DNA of 64,000 nt from Isoperla grammatica (GCA_945910005.1 OX246744.1:45027850-45091849); one strand, 5' to 3'. Positions 41,571-54,177 are shown, counted from the first letter of the stretch. The notes: generated from the sequence alone by a model not told the origin. Made by a program: numbers and translations.

Positions 41571-42121
41571 GACACGAACAAAAAACGTTAAATTCTCACG
41601 ACCTGTGCTCGACAGCTTAGGTCTTTTGACGTCTTCGAATCAGACCCGTGATACGTCGCGAGGGATGCCATAAGTAGAGTGACCACCAGTCCCGGATTTC
41701 TGCCCCTATTAATTCCCGGTGTCCCGAAAAAAGCTTTCGGGATACCCAGTTGTCCCGGATTTGTCTCGAAGCATATGGTTACTGAAATATCCTATCTTTG
41801 GCAAGAATAATTGTGTTCAGTACTAATGAAACTCAGTAATTTGACACTGGCGCCATTCTCTTTGATAACAACTTGATAATGTGTTAATTAATAGTCCCAA
41901 ATAAAATAATTTTCTAGGTATGCATCCACTTGCAGATCAAACCAAATCTCACTAAAACACATCCAAAAACGCTCTTCGAAGAAAATTCACTGCGGGGATG
42001 TTTATTGGGGGGGGGGGGGGGGGGGGGCGTGGAAAGCCTCCCGTCAGCCGACGACGGTTACTTCTAGTAGTGTTCATGTTTATTTGTCCCGGATTTTCTT
42101 TTCAGAAAAATGGTTATACCA
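41571..42121. other. Non-genic stretch with transposon-end remnants
   Basis: GAGTGACCACCAGTCCCGGA (41690) and TGTCCCGGATTTTC (42085) look like ends of a hAT-type element; a related end (GGTCACCCTACATG) lies at 45632. A G-run of about 20 lies at 42006-42027. No gene is seen. Confidence 0.45.
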
Positions 42122-42256
42122 TGGCCACGCCGTAAGAAGTGAGGCGTCCCCTAAAACTCTGAGAAGAGACGGTCGGCTCCACACGGTCTATTACAACGGT
42201 ATTCACCTCGAGATTGCCCGATAGCTGCATTGTTATTGTCCACTGCATTGACTGCA
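42122..42256. repeat. Repeat R2, left part of the interrupted copy
   Basis: It is collinear with 7890-8013 up to CATTGACTGCA, where the foldback begins. It continues at 52178. Confidence 0.85.
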
Positions 42257-43981
42257 CCAAGGAGGTTATATAAAGCACTGGAGGGGCGGAGGCCTATGTT
42301 TACCTGGCTGTTGCAGTGAAGCCAGTTTTGCGGCGCGCGGCCGAGCGGCGGCCATATTGAGACTGGAAGGATTTCAATGCATGCATCTTTCCCCGCCCCC
42401 TCGGCGGCCCCCCGCACGTGACTTTTTCCACGATGTGTCGCTACAGTTTTCGGCGCCCGGCCTTTGGCTACTCGTGGGTATTTTTTTCGACTTTCCACCC
42501 CCACCCCTTCACCCCCTCACGACGTGTTTTATCTCGTCAAGTGTGCGATTTCGGCGCTCTCGTTTTGCGGTAGAAATTGTAAAAAATTCAAATGTTTTTT
42601 GGGGAATTTTTCGGATGCTTTTGATCGCAAGTCAATTGATTGGCGCATCTTTTTGTAAGAATTTTATGAATTTTAATGGTCTCTTTTAAAAGTTACGGGC
42701 ACTTAAACTCGAAAAATTTGCGAAATTTGGATTTGACGGATCTGGTACGTTTTTAACGCGTCACATTCAAACGGCTCTGCCCGTCGAACCAAACGAGATA
42801 TAACGTTCGTTTTTGTTTCGTTACTGACGCTTACCATCTGGGTAACTGGAATTTGGAAAATTTTTGGATTCGTCCCAGAACTTTCGTCAATCAAATTGTG
42901 TACATTTGGTAAAGTGCGTTTTTAAAAAGCGCGTGTAACACTTTTTTTCCACATTTTTTCTTTGAAAATTTTCTCGAATTTTTCATTTTGATAAATAACC
43001 ACTAATCTTGATTATGAACGAAGCGATTTTTTAATTTCGTCCCGGATGCTTAGTTATGGGCACTTTTCCATTAATTCTACACGGTTTCAGTTTTGATTTT
43101 TTTGCGTCAAGTTGGTACTTGCGAAATGGGGTTTTCTTCTTTAGGCCGATGCTGAACCCTTGCCCGTACAGGGGCATGAAAACGCATTTTCGAAAAGTCA
43201 CCCCTTTACCGAATGACAGATGTTCCCGCAACGCACTTTTCACGGCGTTAAGAAAACACGCATACAAAAGTTTTGTTTTTGTATATTAAAAGGGATTTTA
43301 ATATGCCATCCACATACATTTGTGATTAGTATTATTAAATGCACATTTGTCTATCCGAAAACGTTACGTTAAAAAATTAGACTTTACGGGTGTCCGAGTT
43401 ACGGTGCTTTAACGGATTTCACGCGTAGCCGTTTTTTGTCGGAATTTGTCTTTGGGAATTTTTCAAAGTCTTAAAAAAGCATGTTGGAATTTTTTCTAAT
43501 TATCGTTTTCCGTTTTACCGTGTCCTAGACTATTTTTGACATATTGAATGTACCCGGACGTACCGGGCACGTACCGTCTTCGTATTTTTGTAATTTTAAT
43601 TTTCAGTTTTGAACGTCCCCCAAATGTCCCGTTTTGAAATTGGACAACCCGTTTTGGGATCATTAAAAAGAGCGTTCCAATACCTTTCAGTACATGTGCA
43701 GTTTGTTGACGTCACACTTACCGGGACGTACCGGAAAGCTTTTGTACGTGCAAAATTCAACTTTTTTGTTTTTGACCACCCAAATTACGAATTTGTTATG
43801 AGTTTTTTCGGAATTTTTCGTCGGAATAACTTTTCTCTATTCTTTATTAAATATGTTTAGTTTTTAATTTATCGAAAAAGCTCAAAACACGACGACGGGG
43901 GAGTGCCGTATACATTGATGTAATCTGAAGATAATCAATTTCGACACTCACATTTGTCTTTGATGGCTTATTGTGGGTGTC
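42257..43981. repeat. Left arm of the foldback
   Basis: From the outside inward it has a TATA-like TATATAAAG 10 bp from the tip, a GC-rich segment (about 42330-42560), then AT-rich sequence. It pairs with 50465-52177. Short frames duplicated on both arms (for example 42703-42894 minus and 51552-51743 plus) are mirror copies and show no family signature. Confidence 0.92.
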
Positions 43982-44428
43982 GTAGATACTTGAGTGAAGA
44001 AAGAAACTTGAAAATTGTGTGATTTTGAAAAAAGAAAAAAGAATAAGTGTACAAAAAGTACATGTACCATGTAAAACTGTCGTGGATACTTCACTGTAAA
44101 AATTTTTCCTTTAAAATAAAGTATACTGGATATGGAAGTAGCACAACCAGTAAATGAACTGTTAAATTTACCCCTCCATTGAAGACTTACGATGAAAGGC
44201 AGACCTTACTTAAAAATACACGTCCATTAGGTTTTGTTATGGATCGGCAGGAACCATGAAATAATTAATACGGAACATTTATTTAAAAGGTATTCACATT
44301 TAATTACCTCTCCATTGGAGACTTAAATTAAAAACGCCATGTCCTAAATAAGCATGTCCACAAGGTTGTTTTTAATGATATGTAGGTACCTTAATCTTAC
44401 AAGTTAACTTACATTATTTTAAGTGCAT
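43982..44428. other. Foldback interior, left side
   Basis: GAAGAAAGAAACTTGAAAAT at 43996 recurs in the same direction at 50228, so this junction is a direct rather than inverted repeat. No gene is seen. Confidence 0.55.
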
Positions 44429-44835
44429 ACCCATTAAAAAGACCGTCCATTGGATACTTAAAATAAATATACCATATGGCCTAAAAATATACATCTGTAC
44501 TATTAAGTTTAGGGTTGTGTAGGTATTGTAGATTTATTAATTTTGTTCCTTTATTTCAAATGCATACCGATTAAAAAGACAGTCCATTGGATACTTAAAA
44601 TAAATATAACATATGGCCTAAAAATAGACATCCGTACTATTAAGTTTAGGGTTGTGTAGGTATTGTAGATTTATTAATTTTGTTCCTTTATTTCAAATGC
44701 ATACCCATTAAAAAGACCGTCCATTGAATACTTAAAATAAAGATACCATATGGCCTAAAAATAGACATCCGTACTATTAAGTTTAGGGGTGTGTAGGAAT
44801 TGTAGATTTATGAAGTGTGTATCTTTCTCATACTC
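44429..44835. repeat. 136-bp tandem repeat, three units
   Basis: ACCCATTAAAAAGACCGTCC, then TACTTAAAATAAA, ATATGGCCTAAAAATA and TTAAGTTTAGGGTTGTGTAG recur at 44429, 44565 and 44701. An older relative may start near 44180 and 44310 (CCATTGGAGACTTA). Confidence 0.88.
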
Positions 44836-46736
44836 ATACGTTTCATGTACGGGAACACATACACAATCCATGTCTGTTGTACAAAGGCCAATCCACGGAT
44901 GTTCCATGTATGGGAAGTACGCAGATGCAATACAAATATGGAAAGCTGCGTTTGAAAGTCGAAACTCGCAGCAGTCTGTTAGTGGCGCAACCTAGGAGGT
45001 AGTCATAGAACTAAACGTATTCCTTCATTTAATTGATTACACGATTATTAACTTGCAAATCCTGAAAAAACACTTTTTCAGACCATAGTACAAGTATACA
45101 TACAAGTTGATTTAGATTAGTTACATATACACAAATTAAATTTTGGCGCTCCCAGCTGGATTCGAACTGCATCCCCTCCGCCTCCACCTGTGAACAGAGA
45201 CCTCGTGCGTTTTACCGCACGGCTGTCTGGGCATGGTGTCTTTGACTGGTCAAATTCACATAAAAGCGCAAAGCACAGAAGAAGTAGCCGCGCATAGGTT
45301 TTATGGAACCCCATTGGGTTTCGAGCCTGGGGTTGTTTTAAACCCTGACAATATAATACTAGGGGAGAGGGGAGAATTGGAATGGAAGGTGGCGTATTTA
45401 AATGAATGTGAGTTATGTCAGGTAATACAAATGAATGCTAGTGGTAACTGCTAACTGGTAACTGGTACATATATAATTTTCCTTAATGTATTGATACTCT
45501 ACATGTACATGATACTCTAGATAGGCCCATCATTTCATAACAAATAAAACATATCCGGACATTTCCTTTTCTTTAAAGAACCCGGGCACGGATTAGGATG
45601 TCAAAAAGAGGACATGTCCGGCAATACATATGGTCACCCTACATGCGTAATCGACGCAAACCATTTGCTATCAAAGACGCCCAACAAAGTGGGCTATCAA
45701 GACGGAACGAAAATAGCTGTATACAAGTTTCGAATCCTAGCTTCCTGTTTGTCAGGGTTGATGGAATGCAGTAGACGAGGCGACATTCCACGAACTCTCC
45801 CCCCCTCGTTGTCCAGCGTGACCTTTGGCTCCAATGTTCTCTAATCGTCAAGTAGGGAATGAGACTTATTTCCAAGAAAAACAATATATTAAATGCATTG
45901 GTGTAATGAAATGAGGATTTGCTAATACAGTGGCAACGTTGGAGCTCAGATATTTACAATTTGGGGTAATACTTGCTAGGCAAATATTTTAACCTGAAAT
46001 GAATGGTAACAAATTCACGCTAAATAGAATTGTATCTTCTTACCCGTCACAGTTTGACAAATCACACCGTCAGAAAATGAGTTTTCTCAAATAAGTAAGT
46101 AAAAAAACACAGTGGTAAACGTGGTTGTACTGTAATCTTGTCAAAAAACTATTTTGAGTAGAAAATTACTGTACATAATATAACTCGACTTCGCTAATCC
46201 ATTGTATTATTTCAGGTGTTTCTCTTGCGTTTTGGAAGGTCAGACAAAAATGTAAATGGATTCATATCGGAACTCATTACAATGTTTACTTTATAACTGT
46301 TGTCGTCCATGGTTATAAGGTCGGGTCGTGAGTTCGAGTCCCGTAAAAGGGTGGTGGACTTGCGAGGGTCTCTAACTTACAGTTATTTCGTTAGCTATAT
46401 CACATTGGTCTATTTAAAGGTAATTTAGGCCATTGCCTTCATTGGCATTAGTATTATCAAGCAATGCAGAAAATAAGAGACCATTAAATGTGCTGGAATT
46501 CTTGTTGTTGGTTGCTATTACACCAAAATCTCTCCCGCTGGTTACCGCATATTGGGGACGATCTGCCTCTATAAAGCCGACACTCCTTGGGGCCCTTCCG
46601 CAGTATGTTTTCGGTATACCGTTTCCCGTACCTAACCGTAAATTAGGACAAAACGAAAGTAAACCCTTGGAACAGTGGAGCCCCAGCATATTGTTTGAAA
46701 ATACATTATTTGAATATGCGTGGCAACAGGAATAAC
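44836..46736. other. Foldback interior, non-genic
   Basis: Positions 45135-45240 (minus) are tRNA-like, with an A-box-like CAGCCGTGCGG, a B-box GCAGTTCGAATCC and a long variable region; it is a SINE head or tRNA pseudogene. Another B-box (GAGTTCGAGTCCCG) lies near 46330. The overlapping frames at 46414-46773 have no support. Confidence 0.5.
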
Positions 46737-47484
46737 TTATGGAGCGTGCGTTTCCATTAGAATTTAATGGCACTCTTTCTGATAGATTTTGTTTTTTTTG
46801 TCTGTCGATAGCGGTCGAACGGAAAGTCCAATCAACTTGAAATTTGGACCATCCACAAGCCTAGATGTGGATTGAATGTGTATAGTTTTGTGGAAAAATC
46901 GTTCGAAAAGTTAGAAAGTTACACCATAGTTACTGCAATGAATGAAACACAATGGCGGCAAAATATGAGATAGCCATATTTTTATAAAGATTTTTCCGAT
47001 CACGAATATGTTCATTTTATGTCGATCTGATAAGAATTGGCAAAGTTACATAAAAGTTACTCGAAAATATTTGTCTGAAACCCAGTAACGACAAAATGTA
47101 AGGTGACCATATTATAGTAAATTTTTGTATAAATAAACGCGACCTGGTACATGTTAAAGGCAAAAATTACATTTCTTTTCTCTTCGTGACGTCAGCCTGT
47201 ACATTTCTTCTGCTGTCAATAAGGTGTTAGTAACGGTGGCGGACCGCGTTGAAAACATGACAACGAAAATTCTTAGCACGAAATTCTAAAATAAAATTCT
47301 TGCACGACATTCAACAATATCGGGAAGTATAATATCTATGGAAATTAGAAATTTTTTTGAAATACGCATTCTTTAATTGTTGTTAATTGTTGTTTTCATT
47401 TTTTTGAGAACTTTTCGTCAGATCGTTCGTAGATATGGACGCGCTCGCGTATCAACGCGCCACACAGAGCGTTTTCCTATAGTA
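46737..47484 (-). repeat. Dispersed repeat R1, copy 3
   Basis: The minus strand begins AGGAAAACGCTCTGTGTGGC at 47484 and is collinear with 12852-13619. It contains GGTCCGCCACCGTTACTAAC and an A-rich end with GTGCCATTAAATTC. Inserted in, or carried by, the foldback interior. Confidence 0.8.
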
Positions 47485-47763
47485 TCTTTCTATGCACCAA
47501 CTATATACCACCGTTTGGTCCCAAGCATGCAGTAGGCAATATATAGTACCTTTGAGATATAGTTAAAGAACTGTTTTGAAAACGAAGCTGTGACACACTA
47601 CTAGCCTACACTTCAAACTTATGAAATATTCTATCACTATCAAGAATTGAGGGGGCATATATATTGCAACAATTTTTCGGTGTGCTATCTCATGTACGCC
47701 TACTGTAGCACATTTATGTATGTACATATTACGTATTTTATTAATTTATTTTATTATATTTTT

Positions 47764-48100
47764 AGGATCAGTAAAGGGCACAATACCCTCTTTAGCCTGA
47801 TTAGTGATGATTGATGAATGATAATGAGGAAGGGAGGAGGGGAAGCCTGGTACCGGCACGTAGCCTACTCCTGTCGAAAAGTACCAAGGGGACCACCGGC
47901 TTTACGTCCCATCCGAAAGGACGGTGTAACTTTTAACAGCCATGTAGGTTCCTCCACTAACCTGGACTGCCGAGCAGTTGACGAGAAGAAGGAAGCTGTT
48001 ACACAAGCTTTCGAACCCTCCAACCTGCTCTCATCAACGGTAACCTGACCTAGCCCGAGGTTGCTTAACTTCGGTGTTCGTATGGGAACCGTCTAAGCGA
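47764..48100 (-). repeat. 5S rRNA-derived SINE, copy 2
   Basis: On the minus strand it contains CGAACACCGAAGTTAAGCAA and CCTCGGGCTAGGTCAG, matching the internal promoter region of 5S rRNA. After this comes a body with CTTTCGAAAGC-like, GGACGTAAAGCCGGTGG and GAGGGTATTGTGCCCTTTAC blocks and an A/T-rich tail. It is collinear with the plus-strand copy at 55474-56033. The segment corresponding to GGATGGGTGACC is eroded here. Confidence 0.88.
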
Positions 48101-49220
48101 CCGCGGTTAAACCGTTGGCTATATTATGTAGTTATACGTTTACCTTACGTGATTTGAAACTAAGCACCAATATCATATTCCGTTCATCGGTACATCTAAT
48201 TACTGAAAAGAGAACATTACCAAGAGAACTAGTAACTGCGCACTACTCATTGTATTGAAATATTAGGTATAATATTATTATTGTTTATCATATTATTATA
48301 AATATTATGTAACATGTATAAGTTTTTTTTTTTTTATCTAAACGGAAACCCATCCGAAAATGTATCTTCTCCAGCAGGGCTCCAATAAAGCTTTGTGCGA
48401 CAGGAAAGTGGAATCTATACCATTTAATGAAGGTTGCTAATAGGCCTATTGTTGCAAACCGATTACCGAAAATACAAAACCGATTTACAAAGGAGGACAA
48501 GTCAGCGTTCAAGTAGGGCCTATGTATCTACGATGTGGCGTAATATCTCGAAACGTCTTTAATTGTATTAGCAAATAGAACTACGCGTACAAATTACAAT
48601 GAAAAAATCATAAAAAAGCAGGAATACATAACAAAAACCACACTACTCTCAACTGTACCACAAATAACTACTGTACCATTGAAAAGAACAAGAACAATAA
48701 AAATGAACTGATAAAAAGTTCTTTATGATTCAGAATCCCGCCGTATTACCTGTGAAATATGCAAGGAGACCACAGTTTATCAAGTCATCATAAGATTTCA
48801 AGACATATCTAAACGCGCGTTTCCCTCTTTGACTAACATGTGTGCATTGCTTGCTGGCGAACACGGAATTCCCAGAACGAAATCCAATTATAACATTCAG
48901 GTTGTAGGGCTACTCGGCTGGCCTCTACCATAGACATATCACACACGACAAATCAACATTCGTCTGTGACAAATTTAGTTTTCAGCAAGATCATATGTGA
49001 TCATATGTGATCCTGTAATGTATGTAATCGTATTGACAGCGACACCTTGATCTACAGCGAAATATGTGTCATGGGGACAATGCAGCACCCCTCTATTAGA
49101 TCGCCCTAAAATGCACTTTTACTTGTGTGGGCCCATTATAAGCACTAGTCAATAATACAGTAAGAGCTGGAAGTACTTCCCAATACCGGAAATAGGCGAT
49201 CTCACCGCGGACTAGAACGA
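48101..49220. other. Foldback interior, non-genic
   Basis: AT-rich sequence without recognisable genes or RNAs on either strand. Confidence 0.5.
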
Positions 49221-50060
49221 AAGAATTACCGTATTTTTAGCTCAGCTGTTGGCATATATGAAACCACCCTTACTTTAAAATACCTTTTCGTTGTAGAGTT
49301 TATCTTACAATGCACTTACGTACTTATATAAAATAACGCTAGTAATTTTACGAGTACAATGGACTGGTACTTTTAACTCAGCTGTAAGCATATATTGACC
49401 CACCCTCACTTTAAAATACCTGTTGGTTGTAGAGTTTATCTTACAATGCACTTACGTACTTATATAAAATAACGCTTGTAATTTTACGAGTACAATGGAC
49501 TGGTATTTTTAACTCGGCTGTTAGCATATATTGACCCACCCTCACTTTAAAATACCTTTTCGTTGTAGAGTTTATCTTACAATGCACTTACGAACTTTTA
49601 TAAAATAACGCTTGCAATTTTACGAGTACAATGGACTGGTATTTTTAACTCAGCTGTTAGCATATATTGACCCACCCTCACTTTAAAATACCTGTTGGTT
49701 GTAGAGTTTATCTTACAATCCACTAACATATTTATATGAAATGACACTAGTAATTTTACGAGTACAATGGACTGGTATTTTTAACTCAGCTGTTAGCATA
49801 TATTGACCCACCCTCACTTTAAAATACCTGTTGGTTGTACAGTTTATCTTACAATCCACTAACATATTTATATGAAATGACACTAGTAATTTTACAAGTA
49901 CAATGGACTGGTATTTTTAACTCAGCTGTTAGCATATATTGACCCACCCTCACTTTAAAATACCTGTTGGTTGTACAGTTTATCTTACAATCCACTAACA
50001 TATTTATATGAAATGACACTAGTAATTTTACGAGTACAATTGACTGCTATTTTTAACTCA
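49221..50060. repeat. 136-bp tandem repeat, about six units
   Basis: ACGAGTACAATGGACTGGTA, TTTTAACTCAGCTGTTAGCA, TATTGACCCACCCTCACTTT and GTTTATCTTACAAT recur with a spacing of about 136 bp (ACAATGGACTGG near 49356, 49492, 49628, 49765 and 49901). The last unit is diverged at 50037. The sequence is unrelated to the left array at 44429, though the period is similar. Confidence 0.9.
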
Positions 50061-50464
50061 CTCTGAATTTAATATACATATATTATTGCTATATTTTGAA
50101 GTTACCTGCGTATACTTTATTCGAAAAAACGTGTTCAATACGGGTATTTCATAAAAACCTGTCCACAATTTGTAAAATAATACATTCGTGAGAGGGGTTA
50201 TTTTATGAAAATAATTTACAGTGTTGAGTAAAGAAAGAAACTTGAAAATCGTTGGATTCGAATCGCTGACCCATATCGCACTGGACGCTTGAACTCGATA
50301 TACTATGCTACAACATTGGGCAATTTATTCGTTAAGTATCGTGTAACACGGGCGCGTATAAAAAGTCCGGGTTGATCTTTTTTGGTGAATTAAAGATCTC
50401 GTATATTTAATATTGAATCACGCTTTCTAAAAAAGTTGACACGAAGTCTGTAAGTCATATTGGT
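50061..50464. other. Foldback interior, right junction
   Basis: It contains GAGTAAAGAAAGAAACTTGA (direct repeat of 43993) and a tRNA B-box-like GTTGGATTCGAATCGC near 50255. No gene is seen. Confidence 0.5.
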
Positions 50465-52177
50465 CGCCCACAATAAGCCATCAAAGACAAATGTGAGAAT
50501 CGAAATTGATTATCTTCAGATTACATTAATGTATACGGCACCCCCCCGTCGTCGTGTTTTGAGCTTTTTCGATAAATTAAAAACTAAACATATTTAATAA
50601 AGAATAGAGAAAAGTTATTCCGACGAAAAATTCAGAAAAAACTCATAACAAATTCGTAATTTGGGTGGTCAAAAACAAAAAAGTTGAATTTTGCACGTAC
50701 AAAAGCTTTCCGGTACGTCCCGGTAAGTGTGACGTCAACAAACTGCACATGTACTGAAAGGTATTGGAACGCTCTTTTTAATGAAACCAAAACGGGTTGT
50801 CCGATTTCAAAACGGGACTTTTGGGGGACGTTCAAAACTGAAAATTAAAATTACAAAAATACGAAGACGGTACGTGCCCGGTACGTCCGGGTACATTCAA
50901 TATGTCAAAAATAGTCTCGGACACGGTAAAACGGAAAACGATAATTAGAAAAAATTCCAACATGCTTTTTTAAGACTTTGAAAAATTCCCAAAGACAAAT
51001 TCCGACAAAAAACGGCTACGCGTGAAATCCGTTAAAGCACCGTAACTCGGACACCCGTAAAGTCTAATTTTTTAACGTAACGTTTTCGGATAGATAAATG
51101 TGAATTTAATAATACTAATCACAAATGTATGTTGGATGGCATATTAAAATCCCTTTTAATATACAAAAACAAAACTTTTGTATGCGTGTTTTCTTAACGC
51201 CGTGAAAAGTGCGTTGCGGGAACATCTGTCATTCGGTAAAGGGGTGACTTTTCGAAAATGTTTTTTCATGCCCCTCTACGGGCAACGGGTTCAGCATCGG
51301 CCTAAAGAAGAAAACCCCATTTCGCAAGTACCAACTTGACGCAAAAAAATCAAAACTGAAACCGTGTAGAATTAATGGAAAAGTGCCCATAACTAAGCAT
51401 CCGGGACGAAATTAAAAAATCGCTTCGTTAATAATCAAGATTAGTGGTTATTTATCAAAATGAAAAATTCGAGAAAATTTTCAAAGAAAAAATGTGGAAA
51501 AAAAGTGTTACACGCGCTTTTTAAAAACGCACTTTACCAAATGTACACAATTTGATTGACGAAAGTTCTGGGACGAATCCAAAAAATTTCCAAATTCCAG
51601 TTACCCAGATGGTAAGCGTCAGTAACGAAACAAAAACGAACGTTATATCTCGTTTGGTTCGACGGGCAGAGCCGTTTGAATGTGACGCGTTAAAAACGTA
51701 CCAGATCCGTCAAATCCAAATTTCGCAAATTTTTCGAGTTTAAGTGCCCGTAACTTTTAAAAGGGACCATTAAAATTCATAAAATTCTTACAAAAAGATG
51801 CGCCAATCAATTGACTTGCGATCAAAAGCATCCGAAAAATTCCCAAAAAAACATTTGAATTTTTTACAATTTTTACCGCAAAACAAGAGCGCCGAAATCG
51901 CACACTTGACGAGATAAAACACGTCGTGAGGGGGTGAAGGGGTGGGGGTGGAAAGTCGAAACAAATACCCACGAGTAGCCAAAGGCCGGGCGCCGAAAAC
52001 TGTAGCGACACATCGTGGAAAAAGTCACGTGCGGGGGGCCACCGAGGGGGCGGGGAAAGATGCATGCATTGAAATCCTTCCAGTCTCAATATGGCCGCCG
52101 CTCGGCCGCGCGCCGCAAAACTGGCTTCACTGCAACAGAGGCCAGCGCCCCTCCAGTGCTTTATATAACCTCCTTGG
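50465..52177. repeat. Right arm of the foldback
   Basis: It is the reverse complement of the left arm. The main difference is the loss of about 20 bp near 52140 (around GGCCAGCGCCCC). It ends TATATAACCTCCTTGG and is followed by ACTGCA. Confidence 0.92.
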
Positions 52178-52380
52178 ACTGCACCAACCGTGAATGGAAT
52201 GCGACCCCACCACGTCTGACAACACGCGCGCGATATTATCACTACAATACAGCTGAGGCATGAGAACGAGATGCAACTAGATTTAGTTTGGTAGTTGTCA
52301 CACGCGTCACTTCCCTATTACATACTCCGTGACGACAACACCTTGCAAGTTAACGCGACGGGACCATAAGGGGAGTCCAG
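52178..52380. repeat. Repeat R2, right part of the interrupted copy
   Basis: It continues 42122-42256 (ACTGCACCAACCGTGAATGG, GATGCAACTAGATTTAG, CCGTGACGACAACACC), collinear with 8008-8200. Confidence 0.85.
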
Positions 52381-53119
52381 GGAAGCAGGACAGGGCAAGT
52401 CAGAGGAGCAACCTCAAGTGGGACAGTGTTTCCTTTTGTCGCCTCTTACGACTGTCAGAGTCACTCTGGGCCACGACTGTCGCGATCCAGTTGGGGTGAT
52501 GGTTGATACATCACCGTTCCTTGTTGCAGCTATTGTCAATTATTGCAATGATTGTCGCGGACGTACCAAGCGCGGCCGCGATGCCTGCCAGAGTATTTTT
52601 AGCGACTCTGTTGTCGTTTTTGTGCCAATGCAGTCAGGGTCCTTCTCGACCCATCAACCCACCCACTCCCCCCCTCCCACGATAAATATTACATAATATT
52701 GTTGTTTGTTGTACACGGCGAAACAGCGGAACATTTTATCGGACGGAAAATCAAAAACAAATACATTCAATTTTATTCCCGAATTTTTTTTTTCTTCTTT
52801 TCCGTAGTTTTTATTAAAACTTGAAGAATATCCAGCCCAACGTTTAAAATGAGCTACGAAATTACTCCAACTTCATTGATAGTTCGCTTCATTTGCTACG
52901 TTCTCCTGCTCGTACGGATACCGGCCTTCTCATTGGTCCAGAGAAACTACTCGCTTCACTCGCCTAACCTGCGTACATACGAATTTATTTCTTATAAATG
53001 TTTGTAGCTATTTAATGCATTTCCTAATCGATTATTAAAATTTACAAAAGAGAACAATTAAATTAAATTATCAAGCCAGTAATTTGCAAGAAATGAGAAA
53101 AGCATACAGAGTAGATCAA
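52381..53119. other. Non-genic stretch
   Basis: AAGTGGGACAGTGTTTCC followed by GTCGCCTCTTACGAC near 52416-52452 resembles a common SINE/LINE segment of invertebrates. A short signal-peptide-like frame at 52593-52685 (MPARVFLATLLSFLCQC) has no further support. No gene is called. Confidence 0.4.
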
Positions 53120-53286
53120 TATAGGCAACCCAAGACTACCTTACACATGCTTTCGTCACAGGCGAGGCACTCGTAGCCAACCAGCGAGCCGCCCGAGACA
53201 AGCGCGCGCAAATACCGATCGATGATTGGCTGCGAACCCGTCGCCTGTGACGAAAGCAGGTGTAAGGATGTCTTGGGTTGCCTATA
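53120..53286. mobile_element. Palindromic MITE, family TAGGCAACCCAAG, copy C
   Basis: It starts TATAGGCAACCCAAGACTAC and ends CTTGGGTTGCCTATA, with the centre GAGCCGCCCGAGACAAGCGC as in copies A and D. Confidence 0.88.
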
Positions 53287-53815
53287 CAAAAACGAAACGT
53301 CAACAGTTTTGTCCATGAACCACCTTCGACCTAGTGGTGCATCGAGGGCTATCGAGAGTGTGCGGGGGGGGGGGGCGGGGCGACCCACTGCCTTGTACAC
53401 ACACATCCGGTGCAACACACTTCCCACCGCCAACAATGCAAGGAAGACGCCACAGTTTCACTCTTATTGTCCGATCGAGTTGCTTTCCCGCGCGAGCCCA
53501 AGTCATCATCATCACATTCACAAGCAACAGAGCTTGAGACAACTCGATACTATACGTAAATTCAGGGGTAAACCTATGAAGTTTAATGCTAATATAAGCC
53601 GTGTTCGCTAATTCTTTCCAATAACAAAAATTTTGCTAATTCTTCGTGATAATATTATACTTTCAAATACCTTAGTATACAATTACTTTGTCACTTCTAG
53701 TCTTATTGGCAATCTCATTGGCAATCTTATTTTCAACACACGCAACAATTTTAAAATTCTATTAGATCTAGAAATGACAGAGGAGAAAAAGGGGAAACCA
53801 TTATCTAATCGAAGA
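53287..53815. other. Non-genic stretch
   Basis: A G-run lies near 53366-53375. Overlapping small frames on both strands; nothing is supported. Confidence 0.5.
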
Positions 53816-54177
53816 CAGCGGTTCTTAAACTTTTCACTCCGCGGACCTCTAAAAAATCATGGTTTTGAACACGGACCCTCCCATGTTCCACAGAATTAAC
53901 AGGTAACGATTTGAAACAACGAAAACATATATATTGTACGACACCTCTAACGCTCTTTGGTTTGCGGTACAGCAGCCTTTTTCACTACCTTTTTCAGGTC
54001 CTTTAAATCTTTGACGAAAGAAATCTTAAAAAGCTGTAAGATTTGTCTCTTAACACCTTATTAAGAACGTGCTTCTAAACAAAATTTAAAAATTACAAAC
54101 GTAAAACGAAGAAATTCTTTGTAACCGTCCGCGGACCACTTCTACACCACTCGCGGACCCCAGGTTAAGAACCGCTG
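53816..54177. mobile_element. hAT-like MITE, ends CAGCGGTTCTTAA
   Basis: The left end CAGCGGTTCTTAAACTTTT and right end GGTTAAGAACCGCTG pair. The flanking octamers ATCGAAGA and ATCTAAGC agree at 6 of 8 positions, consistent with an aged 8-bp duplication. The repeated GCGGACC motif inside resembles known hAT MITEs. No coding. Confidence 0.78.

Larger units (their letters stand above)
42257..52177. mobile_element. 9.9-kb foldback element with arms of about 1.7 kb
   Basis: The left end CCAAGGAGGTTATATAAAG is mirrored at 52159-52177, and ACTGCA is duplicated outside (42251-42256 and 52178-52183). The uninterrupted R2 copy at 8000-8030 gives the empty site. The arms (42257-43981 and 50465-52177) are nearly identical apart from a few indels, which implies a recent insertion or gene conversion. 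I see no transposase, integrase or polymerase in the arms or in the 6.5-kb interior. The 6-bp duplication matches Polintons, but the ends do not start with AG and no Polinton genes are present. The class is unassigned. Confidence 0.9.

Noticed and set aside
46414..46773. 119-codon minus frame and an overlapping 100-codon plus frame
   Set aside because: The start lies inside repeat R1, the frames oppose each other, and no family signature is visible.
42703..51743. Same short proteins on opposite strands (42703-42894 and 51552-51743; 43609 and 50632)
   Set aside because: They are mirror images in the arms of the foldback; the apparent conservation is DNA identity, not selection on protein.
52503..52685. 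Small secreted peptide (MPARVFLATLLSFLCQC...)
   Set aside because: It overlaps a SINE/LINE-like segment; hydrophobicity alone is too weak.
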